Shown: positions 52,905-61,478, counted from the first letter of the stretch. The stretch: 64,000 nucleotides of DNA from Gp6-AA40 sp036274155 (GCA_036274155.1 DASUGH010000035.1:10890-74889); one strand, 5' to 3'. The notes: generated from the letters alone by a model not told the origin. A program made the numbers and translations.

Positions 52905-54245
52905 CTACAACCGCTCTCCGCTCATCGACGGCGTCCGCAGCGCCGCAGTCGCCGGGCGAGTACCTCCCGCACCGATGGTGGGCCAGGCGCTCCTCCACCG
53001 CAGCTCCCGTACTGCGTCTGTGGTCTCGCTGAGAGCCGCGTCGAGCGCAATCGTGTCCAGCTCGCCACCGCGGCCGTATCCCGCCGCGCTGAACGTCTGA
53101 AGCGCGCCGCGGATCCGTTCGAGCGCCGCCCGGGCGCGCGACGACAGGCCGGACGAGCGATCGGCAAGCGCGCGATCGACCGTTTGCGGCGTGACGGATC
53201 CAGACACGACCGTCCATCGCGGGCGCAGGATGCCGTACCGAAGCTTGAGTTGCCCGTCGCGTTCGCCCGCGGTGCGCGCCACCGGCTCCTGCGCGAGCGG
53301 GCGCCCCAGTCCCACTGTACCTGCGGCTCGAAGCGCCGCCAGCGTCCGGCGCGCCAGCGCCGGCGACCAGCCGTCGCGGGTCGCGTCCGACTTGACCCGG
53401 TCGAGCTCGCGCAGACAGCCGTGCAGCACCATCACCGGCGCGATCGGCTTCACGGCGCCCGGCTTGCGCTGCTTGAAACCACCGAGGGCCCGCACGGCGC
53501 CAAACAGCAGGAGCACGGCAGCGACGGCGAAGAGAATGCCGCCGGCGACAGTTGCGTTCGTCGCCCGCGCGCGGCGCGTGGCAATCGCCGCGAAACCGTC
53601 GGTCGACGAATCGCGGATGTCGGACGCGTCCTTGGGGACGAGCATGGCGACGCGCACCGGCAGGGCGGGCAGCACGTAGGTCTGATCGCGACCCTGCGCG
53701 CCGTTTCCGGCGGCCGCCTGGATGTTGTAGGTGACATTCAGCGACGGAATCGCGATGTCCTGGCCGAAGAACCCCTCGCTCAACAGCCGGACGCTGTAGT
53801 CGAACTGGAAGTACCGCCATGGCGGCGCGACGATGTCCTCCCGGCGCGTCCCCGCGACCACTTCGAACGGCGTCAGCTGCACGGCGCCCGGGTCGAGCTG
53901 ATTCGTACCGGCCACGACTTTGAGCGCCCGCGTCTCGATCACGCCGCAGGTCAGCATCACCCCGAACCGCTCGCCGATGCGGATCTCGGCGCGATCAGTC
54001 CGCCACCAGCACCGAATCGGTGCAGTCTCGATCTCTCCGGGGCGGGGGGCGGATTGCGGCGGCGCGCTCTGCGGCTTCGGCGCTGGCGCGGCTGAGGGCG
54101 TCCGCGCCGGAGCCGGGGCCGGTTGCGGCGCTGCCGTCCGCGCCGCTGGTGTGGACGATGGAGCGGGAGCTGCGGGCGGTGTCTGGGCTGCTGCCGGAAC
54201 GCCGGCGAGCAGCGACGCGATCAGGATGGCTGTGTTCGATTTCAT
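52905..54245 (-). CDS. secreted/anchored Pro-rich protein, MxaA-like by position
   Basis: The 446-residue protein has a signal peptide (MKSNTAILIASLLAGVPAAA) and a Pro/Ala-rich stretch to about residue 70. A beta-rich periplasmic domain comes next (WWRTDRAEIRIGERFGVMLTCGVIETRALKVV, WRYFQFDYSVRLLSEGFFGQDIAIPSL). One membrane segment (ATVAGGILFAVAAVLLLFGAVRAL) and a cytoplasmic helical tail follow. This topology, and its position between DUF58 and VWA genes, match MxaA; Bat-type BatD proteins share the layout. The start ATG 54245 overlaps the DUF58 stop (ATGA) behind GAGGAAACG. Confidence 0.75.
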   Translation of the reverse strand: MKSNTAILIASLLAGVPAAAQTPPAAPAPSSTPAARTAAPQPAPAPARTPSAAPAPKPQSAPPQSAPRPGEIETAPIRCWWRTDRAEIRIGERFGVMLTCGVIETRALKVVAGTNQLDPGAVQLTPFEVVAGTRREDIVAPPWRYFQFDYSVRLLSEGFFGQDIAIPSLNVTYNIQAAAGNGAQGRDQTYVLPALPVRVAMLVPKDASDIRDSSTDGFAAIATRRARATNATVAGGILFAVAAVLLLFGAVRALGGFKQRKPGAVKPIAPVMVLHGCLRELDRVKSDATRDGWSPALARRTLAALRAAGTVGLGRPLAQEPVARTAGERDGQLKLRYGILRPRWTVVSGSVTPQTVDRALADRSSGLSSRARAALERIRGALQTFSAAGYGRGGELDTIALDAALSETTDAVRELRWRSAWPTIGAGGTRPATAALRTPSMSGERL

Positions 54246-55159
54246 CGTTTCCTCAGTCGGCGCTCGGCCGTGAACTGGGCGAGCGTCGTTTCCATCTCCC
54301 AGCGATCGAGGCCGACGCGAACCAGGTCGAGATCGGCGTCGCGGGCGAGCCGGATCACGTCCTCCTGCCACTCCTCCACTCGGGATGCCAGCTGTCTGAG
54401 CTCGCGGCGGGAGAACACCCGGGTCCGGCCGGTCTCCACGTCGTACGCCTCGACCCATCCCGCCGAGACCGACGGGAGATGGTAGGCGAACCGGGCATCG
54501 GCCATCACCAGGAACACATCGTGGACGGCGTTCAGTCGCGCCAGCTCGCGGATGATGCGTGGCGCATCGGCGAAGAGGAAGTCGGAGATGACCGGCACGA
54601 GCGACGTCTTCCGCAGATGGCTCTCGATCGTCGCCGTGATGTCGCTGTGGGTCCGTTCCGCGTCGTGGCCGGCCGGGCGCTGATACAGATCCACGCAGTA
54701 GATCACGTGCGAACGGCCGATGCGCGGCCGCGCCGCAGCGACCTGCCGGAACTGATCGTCGAACGTGATCAGCCCGAACATGTCCTGAAAGAAAAGGGCG
54801 GACAGGCCGACGGCCGCCACCGAACGGGCAATCGCCGCGGCGATGGGCGCCCCTCCGACTCCGCACCGCGTCGACAACGATCCGTCGGCCACGGCGACCA
54901 CCACCGCGTTGCTGTCCTGATCGAACAGCCGCGTCACCATCGGGCTGAAGTTGTTCAGCGACGACTGCGCCCAGTCCACCGACGACATGCGATCGCCGGG
55001 CTGCCAGTCGCGCAGGCCGACGAAATTGAACCCGGCGCCCTGGAATACGCTGGCGTGGTCGCCAACCGTGTACTCCTTCATCCGCTTCACGATGAAGAGC
55101 TCGATTTCAGCGATCTCCCGGAGGTTGACGAGCGGCTGCTCGGCCGCGGCGGCGCTCAT
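54242..55159 (-). CDS. DUF58 domain protein, MxaS-like
   Basis: The 305-residue protein is a DUF58 member: VGDHASVFQGAGFNFVGLRDWQPGDRMSSVDWAQS, then a degenerate VWA-like part (AVVVAVADGSLSTRCG, LVPVISDFLFAD). DUF58 proteins act with MoxR ATPases. In methylotrophs MxaS has this architecture and position. No membrane segment is visible, so it is probably cytoplasmic. The start ATG 55159 overlaps the MoxR stop (ATGA), and its own stop overlaps the next gene. Confidence 0.88.
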   Translation of the reverse strand: MSAAAAEQPLVNLREIAEIELFIVKRMKEYTVGDHASVFQGAGFNFVGLRDWQPGDRMSSVDWAQSSLNNFSPMVTRLFDQDSNAVVVAVADGSLSTRCGVGGAPIAAAIARSVAAVGLSALFFQDMFGLITFDDQFRQVAAARPRIGRSHVIYCVDLYQRPAGHDAERTHSDITATIESHLRKTSLVPVISDFLFADAPRIIRELARLNAVHDVFLVMADARFAYHLPSVSAGWVEAYDVETGRTRVFSRRELRQLASRVEEWQEDVIRLARDADLDLVRVGLDRWEMETTLAQFTAERRLRKR

Positions 55160-56196
55160 GGAACGGGTACGCGGTCGACCACGTCCTCGATGACCTTCTC
55201 GACGGTGACGCCGTGGCTGGCCGCGTGCGGCCCGAGCCAGACGCGGTGGCTGAGCACGTACTTGGCGAGCGCCTGCACGTCTTCGGGATACACCTCGGCG
55301 CGCCGATCGAGCAGGAGCGCCCAGACCTTCACGAGACGGCCCCAGCAGATCGTGGCGCGCGGCGACGCGCCGAGATCGACGCACGTCTCCACCAGCTCGG
55401 AAGGGGACCGGTTCTTCCACTCGGCTTCGGCGTTGTAGGGGCGCGTGGCCGACACCAGCCGGCGAATGTACTTCGCCAGCGACTCGTGCAGGAACACTTC
55501 CCGGGTGATGGCGGCGCGCAACTCGATGATCCGCTCCTTGGGGATGAGCGGCTTGAGCGTCACGCGCTTGAAGTCGAACGTGATGAGCTTCTGCTCTTCT
55601 TCGGGCGGAAGGTAGGTCACGTTCACGAGAATCGCGAAGCGATCGGTGGCCGCCTCCGACAACGGGAACGTGCCCTGGCCGAGCTCGACCGGGTTCATGG
55701 TGGCGATCGCGAAGCTGAAGGGCGCCAATTCGTACGTGGTCTTCCCCACCGTCACGGTGCGATCCTGGAGGCCCTCGAGGAAGGCGCTCTGCGACTTGAG
55801 CGGGATACGGTTGATCTCGTCGAGCAGGATCACTTCCGCCGACGCCAGCGGCCCGAACTCGGTGATGAAGTCGCCGGTGGCGGGGTTGATCATCTGGAAC
55901 CCGACGATCTCGGTCGGCTGCAGGTCGGCACGGCCCTGGAGGCGGGCGAACTTCGCATTGCTGATCGCCGCGAGAATGACGCCGAAGAAGGTCTTGCCGA
56001 CGCCCGGCACGCCGCGAATCAGCAGGTTGCCGGCGTTGACCTGCCGCTTCTGATCCTTGTCGTACGTCGTCGGGATCTCGGACAGCAGCACGACATTGGC
56101 GAGCGCTTTCTCAGTTTCGTAACCCACGAGCGCGTTGCCCGCCTCGGCAACGATTGCCTCGTGGAGGTCGATCGACTCCTGGAGGTCCGGATGCAT
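55156..56196 (-). CDS. MoxR-family AAA+ ATPase, MxaR-like
   Basis: The 346-residue ATPase has Walker A RGVPGVGKTFF, pore-type segment RLQGRADLQPTEIVGFQMI, Walker B EVILLDEINRIP, sensor 1 FAIATMNPVELGQGTFPL, the Arg finger near SEAATDRF, and a C-terminal lid. MoxR proteins act as chaperone-like remodellers of metalloenzymes. Here it is first in a six-gene operon ordered as mxaRSACKL. The promoter region upstream (56197-56448) is largely the GTGCG array. Confidence 0.92.
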   Translation of the reverse strand: MHPDLQESIDLHEAIVAEAGNALVGYETEKALANVVLLSEIPTTYDKDQKRQVNAGNLLIRGVPGVGKTFFGVILAAISNAKFARLQGRADLQPTEIVGFQMINPATGDFITEFGPLASAEVILLDEINRIPLKSQSAFLEGLQDRTVTVGKTTYELAPFSFAIATMNPVELGQGTFPLSEAATDRFAILVNVTYLPPEEEQKLITFDFKRVTLKPLIPKERIIELRAAITREVFLHESLAKYIRRLVSATRPYNAEAEWKNRSPSELVETCVDLGASPRATICWGRLVKVWALLLDRRAEVYPEDVQALAKYVLSHRVWLGPHAASHGVTVEKVIEDVVDRVPVP

Positions 56197-56233
56197 GTGT
56201 CCCCTGAGGTTGAACGGAGGATCATACTCGAAA

Positions 56234-56404
56234 GGTGCGAGGGTGCTTCAGGGTGCGAGGGTGCGGGGTGCGAGGGTGCGGGGTGCGAGGGTGCGGGGTG
56301 CGAGGGTGCGGGGTGCGAGGTGCGAGGGTGCGAGGTGCGAGGTGCGAGGGTGCGGGGTGCGAGGTTCGAGGGTGCGGGGGTGCGAGGTGCGAGGGTGCGG
56401 GGGT
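56234..56404. repeat. large GTGCG 7/8-nt tandem array upstream of the mxa-like operon
   Basis: About 22 units of GTGCGAG/GTGCGGGG with 7- and 8-nt spacing fill 171 nt between the start of the MoxR gene and the divergent transporter gene. Long stretches alternate 7 and 8 (period 15), interrupted by a TTCA variant at about 56247. The family is the same as 49812-49874. Confidence 0.92.
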
Positions 56405-56448
56405 GACGTCGCAGCTTCGCATCTTCTCGGTGTGATAACGTCCGAACG

Positions 56449-57753
56449 ATGCCCTCGTCCATAGCTGAAGAATCCCGGACACGGGCCGAGTCGGTGCGGC
56501 TCGTTGCGCTCGCCAGCTTCATCGGTACGACGATCGAGTGGTACGACTTCTTCCTCTACGGCACGGCTGCCGCGCTCGTCTTCAATCGTCTGTTCTTTCC
56601 TGAATACGAGCCGCTGACCGGAACGCTGCTGGCGTTCACCACCTACGCAATCGGGTTCGTCGCCCGGCCGCTCGGCGGAATCGTCCTCGGTCACTTCGGC
56701 GACCGGATCGGCCGCAAGTCGATGCTGGTGCTGACGCTCGTGATCATGGGCGTGGCGACGTTCCTGATCGGCCTCGTGCCCACACACGATCAGATCGGGC
56801 CCTGGGCGCCGCTGCTCCTCGTTGCTCTTCGATTTGCGCAGGGCTTCGGCGTTGGCGGCGAGTGGGGAGGAGCCGTGCTCATGGCCGTCGAGCACGCCCC
56901 TGCCGGCAAACGAGGGTTCTATGGGAGCTGGCCGCAAATCGGTGTTCCCGCCGGCCTGGTGCTGTCGACGGCCGTGTTCGCGCTGTTTCGCCGGATGCCG
57001 GACGATCAGTTCCTGGCGTGGGGGTGGCGCGTACCGTTTCTTCTGAGCATCGTGCTGGTGCTCGTGGGGCTGCTCATCCGGATGCGCATCCTGGAGACGC
57101 CGGCGTTTGCCCGGGTGAAGGAAGCCGGTCACGAAGTACGCCTGCCGGTCGTCGAGGTACTGCGGAAGTACCCCAAAGAGGTGCTGCTGGCCGGTGGGGC
57201 TCGCTTTGCGGAAAATGGCGGCTTCTATTTCTACAGCGCTTTCACGCTCGTCTATGCGAGACACATCGGGCTCTCGGATCAGATCGTGCTGAACGGGATC
57301 GTGATCGCATCCCTGCTCGAGCTCGGCGCGATCCCCTTCTTCGGCGCGCTGTCCGATCGTCTCGGACGACGTCCTGTCTATCTCTTCGGAGCCGTGACCA
57401 CGGCAGTCTTCGCGTACCCGTTGTTCTGGTTCATCGACACCCAATCGACCGCACTGGTCTGGCTGGCGCTCATCGCCGTCTTCGTCTTCTCCCACGCGGC
57501 GATGTACGCGCCTCAGGCTGCCTTCCTGTCCGAGCTCTTCGGAACTCGGGTCCGCTACAGCGGGGCATCCCTTGGCGCCCAGCTCTCATCGGTGTTTGCC
57601 GGCGCGATGGCGCCGTTCATCGGCACAGCCATCCTGTCAAAAGGGTACGGCCGCGGCATGCTGGCGCTGTATCTGGTAGCGATGGCGATGATCACGATCG
57701 TCTCAGTGTGGATGGCGTCGGAAACCGCGCATCACGATGTGGAGAGGCTCTAG
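56449..57753 (+). CDS. MFS transporter, metabolite:H+ symporter (MHS) type
   Basis: The 434-residue protein has 12 predicted membrane segments and the MHS-family N-terminus FIGTTIEWYDFFLYGTAAALVF. The loop 2-3 motif GHFGDRIGRKSM, LRFAQGFGVGGEWGGAVLM, WRVPFLLSIVLVLVG and LSDRLGRRPVYLFG are also present. MHS members import organic acids or zwitterions (proline, betaine, shikimate, alpha-ketoglutarate) with protons; the substrate here is unknown. It is divergent from the mxa-like operon and precedes the alcohol dehydrogenase, from which it is separated by two heptad arrays. Confidence 0.92.
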   Translation: MPSSIAEESRTRAESVRLVALASFIGTTIEWYDFFLYGTAAALVFNRLFFPEYEPLTGTLLAFTTYAIGFVARPLGGIVLGHFGDRIGRKSMLVLTLVIMGVATFLIGLVPTHDQIGPWAPLLLVALRFAQGFGVGGEWGGAVLMAVEHAPAGKRGFYGSWPQIGVPAGLVLSTAVFALFRRMPDDQFLAWGWRVPFLLSIVLVLVGLLIRMRILETPAFARVKEAGHEVRLPVVEVLRKYPKEVLLAGGARFAENGGFYFYSAFTLVYARHIGLSDQIVLNGIVIASLLELGAIPFFGALSDRLGRRPVYLFGAVTTAVFAYPLFWFIDTQSTALVWLALIAVFVFSHAAMYAPQAAFLSELFGTRVRYSGASLGAQLSSVFAGAMAPFIGTAILSKGYGRGMLALYLVAMAMITIVSVWMASETAHHDVERL

Positions 57754-57758
57754 CGCTG

Positions 57759-57869
57759 GATCCGGGATCCGGGATCCGGGATCCGGGATTCGGGGCTCGG
57801 GATCCGGGGTCCGGGATCCGGGGCTCGGGGCTCGGGATCCGGCGTTCTGGGTTCTGGGTTCTGGGTTCG
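57759..57869. repeat. heptanucleotide array, GGG orientation, after the transporter gene
   Basis: GGG recurs from 57764 to 57834 at an exact 7-nt period (eleven units of CCGGGAT/TCGGGGC type), then CTGGG units continue to 57869 after one 8-nt step. It starts 6 nt past the transporter stop. A 24-nt segment (57783-57806) is a perfect inverted copy of 57973-57996 in the next array. Confidence 0.92.
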
Positions 57870-57963
57870 AAGTCCGACGTCGCGCGAATCGATCTACAGT
57901 GTGATGCCGACTCGTAGACCGAATCGTGAACGTTGAACCTTCGACCTGAACCTGAACATCGAA

Positions 57964-58065
57964 CCCGAGCTACGGATCCCGAGCCCCGAATCCCGGACCC
58001 CGGACCCCGAGTCCCGGATCCGAGCCCCGGACCCCGAGCCCCGAGTCCCGAATCCCGAGTCCCAA
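57964..58065. repeat. heptanucleotide array, CCC orientation, abutting the alcohol dehydrogenase start
   Basis: CCC recurs at a 7-nt period (57964, 57978, 57985, 57992, 57999, 58006, 58013, then after one 6-nt step 58126-equivalent phase to 58161-equivalent, i.e. up to 58063). The array ends 6 nt before the ATG at 58070, so no purine-rich ribosome site is present. It faces the array at 57759-57869 in inverted orientation across about 95 nt. Confidence 0.88.
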
Positions 58066-58069
58066 CGAT

Positions 58070-59176
58070 ATGCAGATGATGACCGCCGCAATCCTCGACG
58101 CCGCCCCGGGTGGGCTGCGGCTCGAGCAGATTCCCGTTCCCGAGCCGCGCGCCGGCGAGATCCTCGTCAAGGTGAGCGCCTGCGGCGTGTGCCACACCGA
58201 TCTGCACGTGATGAAGGCGGAGGTGGCGTTCCCGACGCCGGCGGTCATGGGTCATGAGATCTCGGGCACCGTCGCAGCGCTCGGCCCGGGGGTGAGCGGT
58301 CCGCCCGTGGGCACCCGCGTCGCCTCGGCGTTCATCATGCCGTGCGGCTTCTGTGTGCCGTGCGGCGCCGGCCGCGACGATCTCTGCGACAGCTTCTTTG
58401 CGATGAATCGTCTCAAAGGCACGCTTTACGACGGGACCTCGAGACTCGCGCGCCGCGACGGATCGCCGATTGCGATGTACTCGATGGCCGGCCTCGCCGA
58501 GTATTCGGTGGTGCCCGCCACCGACGTGTTTCCGCTGCCCGAGGGGCTCCCGCTCGAGGAATCGGCGGTTCTTGGGTGCGCCGTGTTCACCGCCTACGGC
58601 GCGGTGAGACATGGCGCCGATCTGCGCGGCGGCGAGTCGATCGCCGTGGTCGCGGTCGGCGGCGTGGGCATCAACATCATTCAGATCGCGAAGGCGTTCG
58701 GAGCGTCGCAGATCATTGCGGTCGATGTGCGCGACGACAAGCTCGAGGCTGCCCGTCGCCTGGGCGCCACCGACGTGGTCAATTCGAGGACGAGCGACGC
58801 GACCGCGCGTGTGCGGGAGATGACCGGCGGCCGCGGCGTCGATCTGGCGTTCGAGGTGCTCGGCATCCCGCAGACGTTCCAGCAGGCCTTCGAGATGATT
58901 CGCGATGGCGGCCGGATGGTGGCGGTGGGCATCGCTCCGGGCAAGACCGCAGCGCCCGTCGAGATCACACGGCTCGTCCGGCGCGAGCTTCGCATCGTCG
59001 GTTCATACGGAGCCCGGACACGCACCGACATGCCCGACATCATCCGGCTGGCGGCGCACGGCATCTTCCGCCCGGAAACGATGGTAACGCAGCGCTTCTC
59101 GCTCGACCACGCCGACGCGGCGTATCAGGCGCTGGCGCGAGGCGACATCGTCGGCAGAGCGATCGTCGTTCCGTAG
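58070..59176 (+). CDS. zinc-dependent alcohol dehydrogenase
   Basis: The 368-residue MDR-family enzyme oxidises an alcohol or aldehyde with NAD(P)+. The catalytic zinc ligands are Cys41 (CGVCHTD), His62-Glu63 (MGHEISG) and a later Cys (VLGCAVFTAYG). The structural zinc site is the four-Cys lobe CGFCVPCGAGRDDLC. The coenzyme fold is VVAVGGVGINIIQIAKAFG with an Asp after strand 2 (AVDVRDDK), favouring NAD. It precedes an aldehyde dehydrogenase on the same strand. Substrate unknown; Met3 or Met4 could be the true start. Confidence 0.93.
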   Translation: MQMMTAAILDAAPGGLRLEQIPVPEPRAGEILVKVSACGVCHTDLHVMKAEVAFPTPAVMGHEISGTVAALGPGVSGPPVGTRVASAFIMPCGFCVPCGAGRDDLCDSFFAMNRLKGTLYDGTSRLARRDGSPIAMYSMAGLAEYSVVPATDVFPLPEGLPLEESAVLGCAVFTAYGAVRHGADLRGGESIAVVAVGGVGINIIQIAKAFGASQIIAVDVRDDKLEAARRLGATDVVNSRTSDATARVREMTGGRGVDLAFEVLGIPQTFQQAFEMIRDGGRMVAVGIAPGKTAAPVEITRLVRRELRIVGSYGARTRTDMPDIIRLAAHGIFRPETMVTQRFSLDHADAAYQALARGDIVGRAIVVP

Positions 59177-59195
59177 ACCGGAGACACCGTCGCAG

Positions 59196-59246
59196 AACCG
59201 AGCTTCAGCTCGGTTAGACACGCAACACCTCCGGGCTTCTGCCCGG
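59196..59246. repeat. two adjacent hairpins between alcohol and aldehyde dehydrogenase genes
   Basis: AACCGAGC/GCTCGGTT (59196-59203, 59208-59215, loop TTCA) and CCGGGC/GCCCGG (59231-59236, 59241-59246, loop TTCT) are perfect stems. They start 20 nt past the alcohol dehydrogenase stop and share the centre GCTTCWGC, resembling a pair of REP-type elements. They may end the upstream transcript or protect it from decay. Confidence 0.6.
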
Positions 59247-59350
59247 TGGACACCTGTTCGAATGCCTGGCGCTCGACGGTTCCCTGTCAAGGGCAGGAAC
59301 CGCAGAAAAGGCTTATGCTTTATGTTTGTTTTAGAGGTTGAGGAGCAGCC

Positions 59351-60829
59351 ATGATCGCGCAGGAAACACTTCAGAATTTCATCGGGGGACGCTGGGAAGC
59401 TGCCGCCGCAGCAGAGGCGCTGCCGGTCGTCAACCCGGCCACGGGCGAGACGATTGCCGCCGCTCCCCTCTCAGGCTCACGAGACGTCGGCAAGGCAGTC
59501 GAGGCTGCGAGCAAAGCGCTGCAAACGTGGCGGCGCGTGCCTCCCGGCGACCGCATCCAGCCGCTGTTTCGCCTGAAGACGCTGCTCGACGCACAGTTCA
59601 CCGACATCGCGCGCCTCATCACCAAGGAGTGTGGAAAGACGCTGGCCGAAGCCGAAGGCGAGCTGCGCCGCGGCATCGAGAACGTCGAAGTGGCTACCGG
59701 CATTCCATCGATGATGATGGGCAGCAACCTCGAAGACATCGCCTCGGGGATCGACGAGCTGATGATCCGTCAACCGGTCGGAGTCGTCGGCGTCATCACG
59801 CCGTTCAACTTTCCGGGGATGATTCCGCTCTGGTTCCTTCCTTACGCAGTGGCCTGCGGCAACACCGTTGTGCTCAAACCGTCCGAGAAGACGCCGACGA
59901 CAATGGCGAAGGTGCTGGAGCTCATGGAGACCGCCGGGTTCCCGGCCGGCGTCGTCAATCTGGTACACGGCGGCAAGGATGCGGTCGACGCGATCCTCGA
60001 TCACCCCGACGTCCGCGCTATTTCTTTCGTCGGCTCGACTCCCGTCGCGCGCTACATCTACTCGCGGGCCGCGGCCAACGGCAAGCGCGTGCAGTGCCAG
60101 GGCGGAGCGAAGAATCCCGTCGTGGTCCTGCCCGACGCCGATATGGACATGACGACGCGCATCGTCGCCGACTCGGCGTTTGGATGCGCCGGGCAGCGAT
60201 GTCTCGCCTCGTCGGTCGCCATCACGGTCGGCGAAGCCTCGGACACGTTCACGAAGCAGATTTCCGACGCGGCGGCGGGCCGCAAGGTCGGGTATGGGTT
60301 GGAGCAGGGCGTCGAGATGGGACCGGTGATCTCCGCCGAAAGCCGTACCCGTGTCCTCGGGCTCATCGACAAGGGCATCGCCGAAGGCGCACGACCCGTG
60401 GTCGATGGCCGGAAGGCGAGCGTGGCCGGGTACGACAAGGGCCACTTCGTGCGCCCGACAGTGCTGAGCGGTGTCAACCCTGCCGGTGAGATTGCACGCA
60501 CGGAGATTTTCGGCCCCGTGCTCAGCCTGATGCACGTCGACAGCGTGGAGTCGGCCATCGCGCTGGTCAACGGATCGTCGTTCGGAAACATGGCGTGCCT
60601 CTTCACGAGCAACGGGTCGGCGGCGCGCCAGTTCCGCTACGAGACGCGTGTCGGCAACGTCGGCATCAACGTCGGTGTCGCCGCTCCAATGGCCTACTTC
60701 CCGTTCTCTGGATGGAAGGACAGCTTTTTCGGAGACCTTCATGCGCAGGGCCGCGACGCCATCGATTTCTTCACCGAGAAGAAAGTCGTCGTCGAACGGT
60801 GGCCGGCGACGTGGAGCCGAAAGTTCTAA
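59351..60829 (+). CDS. mmsA: CoA-acylating methylmalonate-semialdehyde dehydrogenase
   Basis: The 492-residue enzyme converts (methyl)malonate semialdehyde to propionyl- or acetyl-CoA in valine, thymine or inositol degradation. It has PFNFPGMIPLWFLPYAVACGN, ISFVGSTPVARYIY, the MMSDH-specific CQGGAKNPVVVLPDAD, catalytic Cys284 in CAGQRCLAS, TEIFGPVLSL, and the family ending FPFSGWKDSFFGDLHAQG. It lies 174 nt after the alcohol dehydrogenase across two hairpins, and 43 nt before the dioxygenase gene. Confidence 0.95.
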   Translation: MIAQETLQNFIGGRWEAAAAAEALPVVNPATGETIAAAPLSGSRDVGKAVEAASKALQTWRRVPPGDRIQPLFRLKTLLDAQFTDIARLITKECGKTLAEAEGELRRGIENVEVATGIPSMMMGSNLEDIASGIDELMIRQPVGVVGVITPFNFPGMIPLWFLPYAVACGNTVVLKPSEKTPTTMAKVLELMETAGFPAGVVNLVHGGKDAVDAILDHPDVRAISFVGSTPVARYIYSRAAANGKRVQCQGGAKNPVVVLPDADMDMTTRIVADSAFGCAGQRCLASSVAITVGEASDTFTKQISDAAAGRKVGYGLEQGVEMGPVISAESRTRVLGLIDKGIAEGARPVVDGRKASVAGYDKGHFVRPTVLSGVNPAGEIARTEIFGPVLSLMHVDSVESAIALVNGSSFGNMACLFTSNGSAARQFRYETRVGNVGINVGVAAPMAYFPFSGWKDSFFGDLHAQGRDAIDFFTEKKVVVERWPATWSRKF

Positions 60830-60872
60830 TCCCGGAGCTCGGTTGCGAGAGCATCCACTACGAAGGACTCGA

Positions 60873-61478
60873 GTGGACATCGGTGTAGCCCCGGCTTTGA
60901 CGACAAGAGCTGAAGGCGCCGAGGCGCTGCTGACTCGTCACGGCTTTCTCGATCCGGGCTCCTGTCGTCGCATTCGCCGGGCCATGGACGCGGGCGACCC
61001 GGAACCTGCGCAAATCCTGGATGAGCGAATCGATACCAACGAGGCCGTCCGCCGGGCCGTTCATATCGAGATCGACGCCGCAACGCTGACCTTTCTCGAG
61101 GGGCGGCTCGACGAGGCGCGCCCGCTCATCGAGCGCTTCTTTCGCATACCGGTTAACGATCGCGAGGGGGCGAGTACGCTGCGGTATGCCGCAGGCGGCT
61201 TCTTCAAGCGGCATCGCGACTGGGGACGGCTGCCGTCATGGCCCGACGCCGCACGTCGACGCATCGCCGTTGTTCTCTTCCTCACAACCTCCCGCGAGGC
61301 GGACCCCTCGGGCACGTTCACTGGAGGCATGCTCCGTCTGTTCGCCGACGACAATGCGGCTCCGATCGATGTGGCCCCGCACGAAGGCACCCTCGTCGCC
61401 TTTCCTGCCACGATGCTGCACGAGGTGACCGAGGTGCAGGACGGGACCCGTGATGCGGTGGTGGACTGGTACTACTGA
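60873..61478 (+). CDS. 2-oxoglutarate/Fe(II)-dependent oxygenase (prolyl-hydroxylase-like)
   Basis: The 201-residue protein has the Fe(II) facial triad His114-x-Asp116 (FKRHRDWG) and distal His183 (TMLHEVTEV), with the 2OG-binding Arg193 in GTRDAVVDWYY. The flanking strands RRIAVVLFLTT and GGMLRLFADD fit the prolyl-4-hydroxylase alpha-like fold. It should hydroxylate a protein or small molecule; the substrate is unknown. The start GTG 60873 follows AAGGA at about 5 nt. It probably shares a transcript with mmsA. Confidence 0.85.
   Translation: MDIGVAPALTTRAEGAEALLTRHGFLDPGSCRRIRRAMDAGDPEPAQILDERIDTNEAVRRAVHIEIDAATLTFLEGRLDEARPLIERFFRIPVNDREGASTLRYAAGGFFKRHRDWGRLPSWPDAARRRIAVVLFLTTSREADPSGTFTGGMLRLFADDNAAPIDVAPHEGTLVAFPATMLHEVTEVQDGTRDAVVDWYY

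Noticed and set aside
56248..57495. 415-codon minus-strand frame opposite the MHS transporter and the GTGCG array
   Set aside because: The translation is His/Arg/Glu-rich with no fold, and part of it is simply the repeat array; the plus-strand transporter is unambiguous.
49812..58065. Repeat arrays considered as CRISPR
   Set aside because: Units are 7-9 nt with no unique spacers and no cas genes are present.
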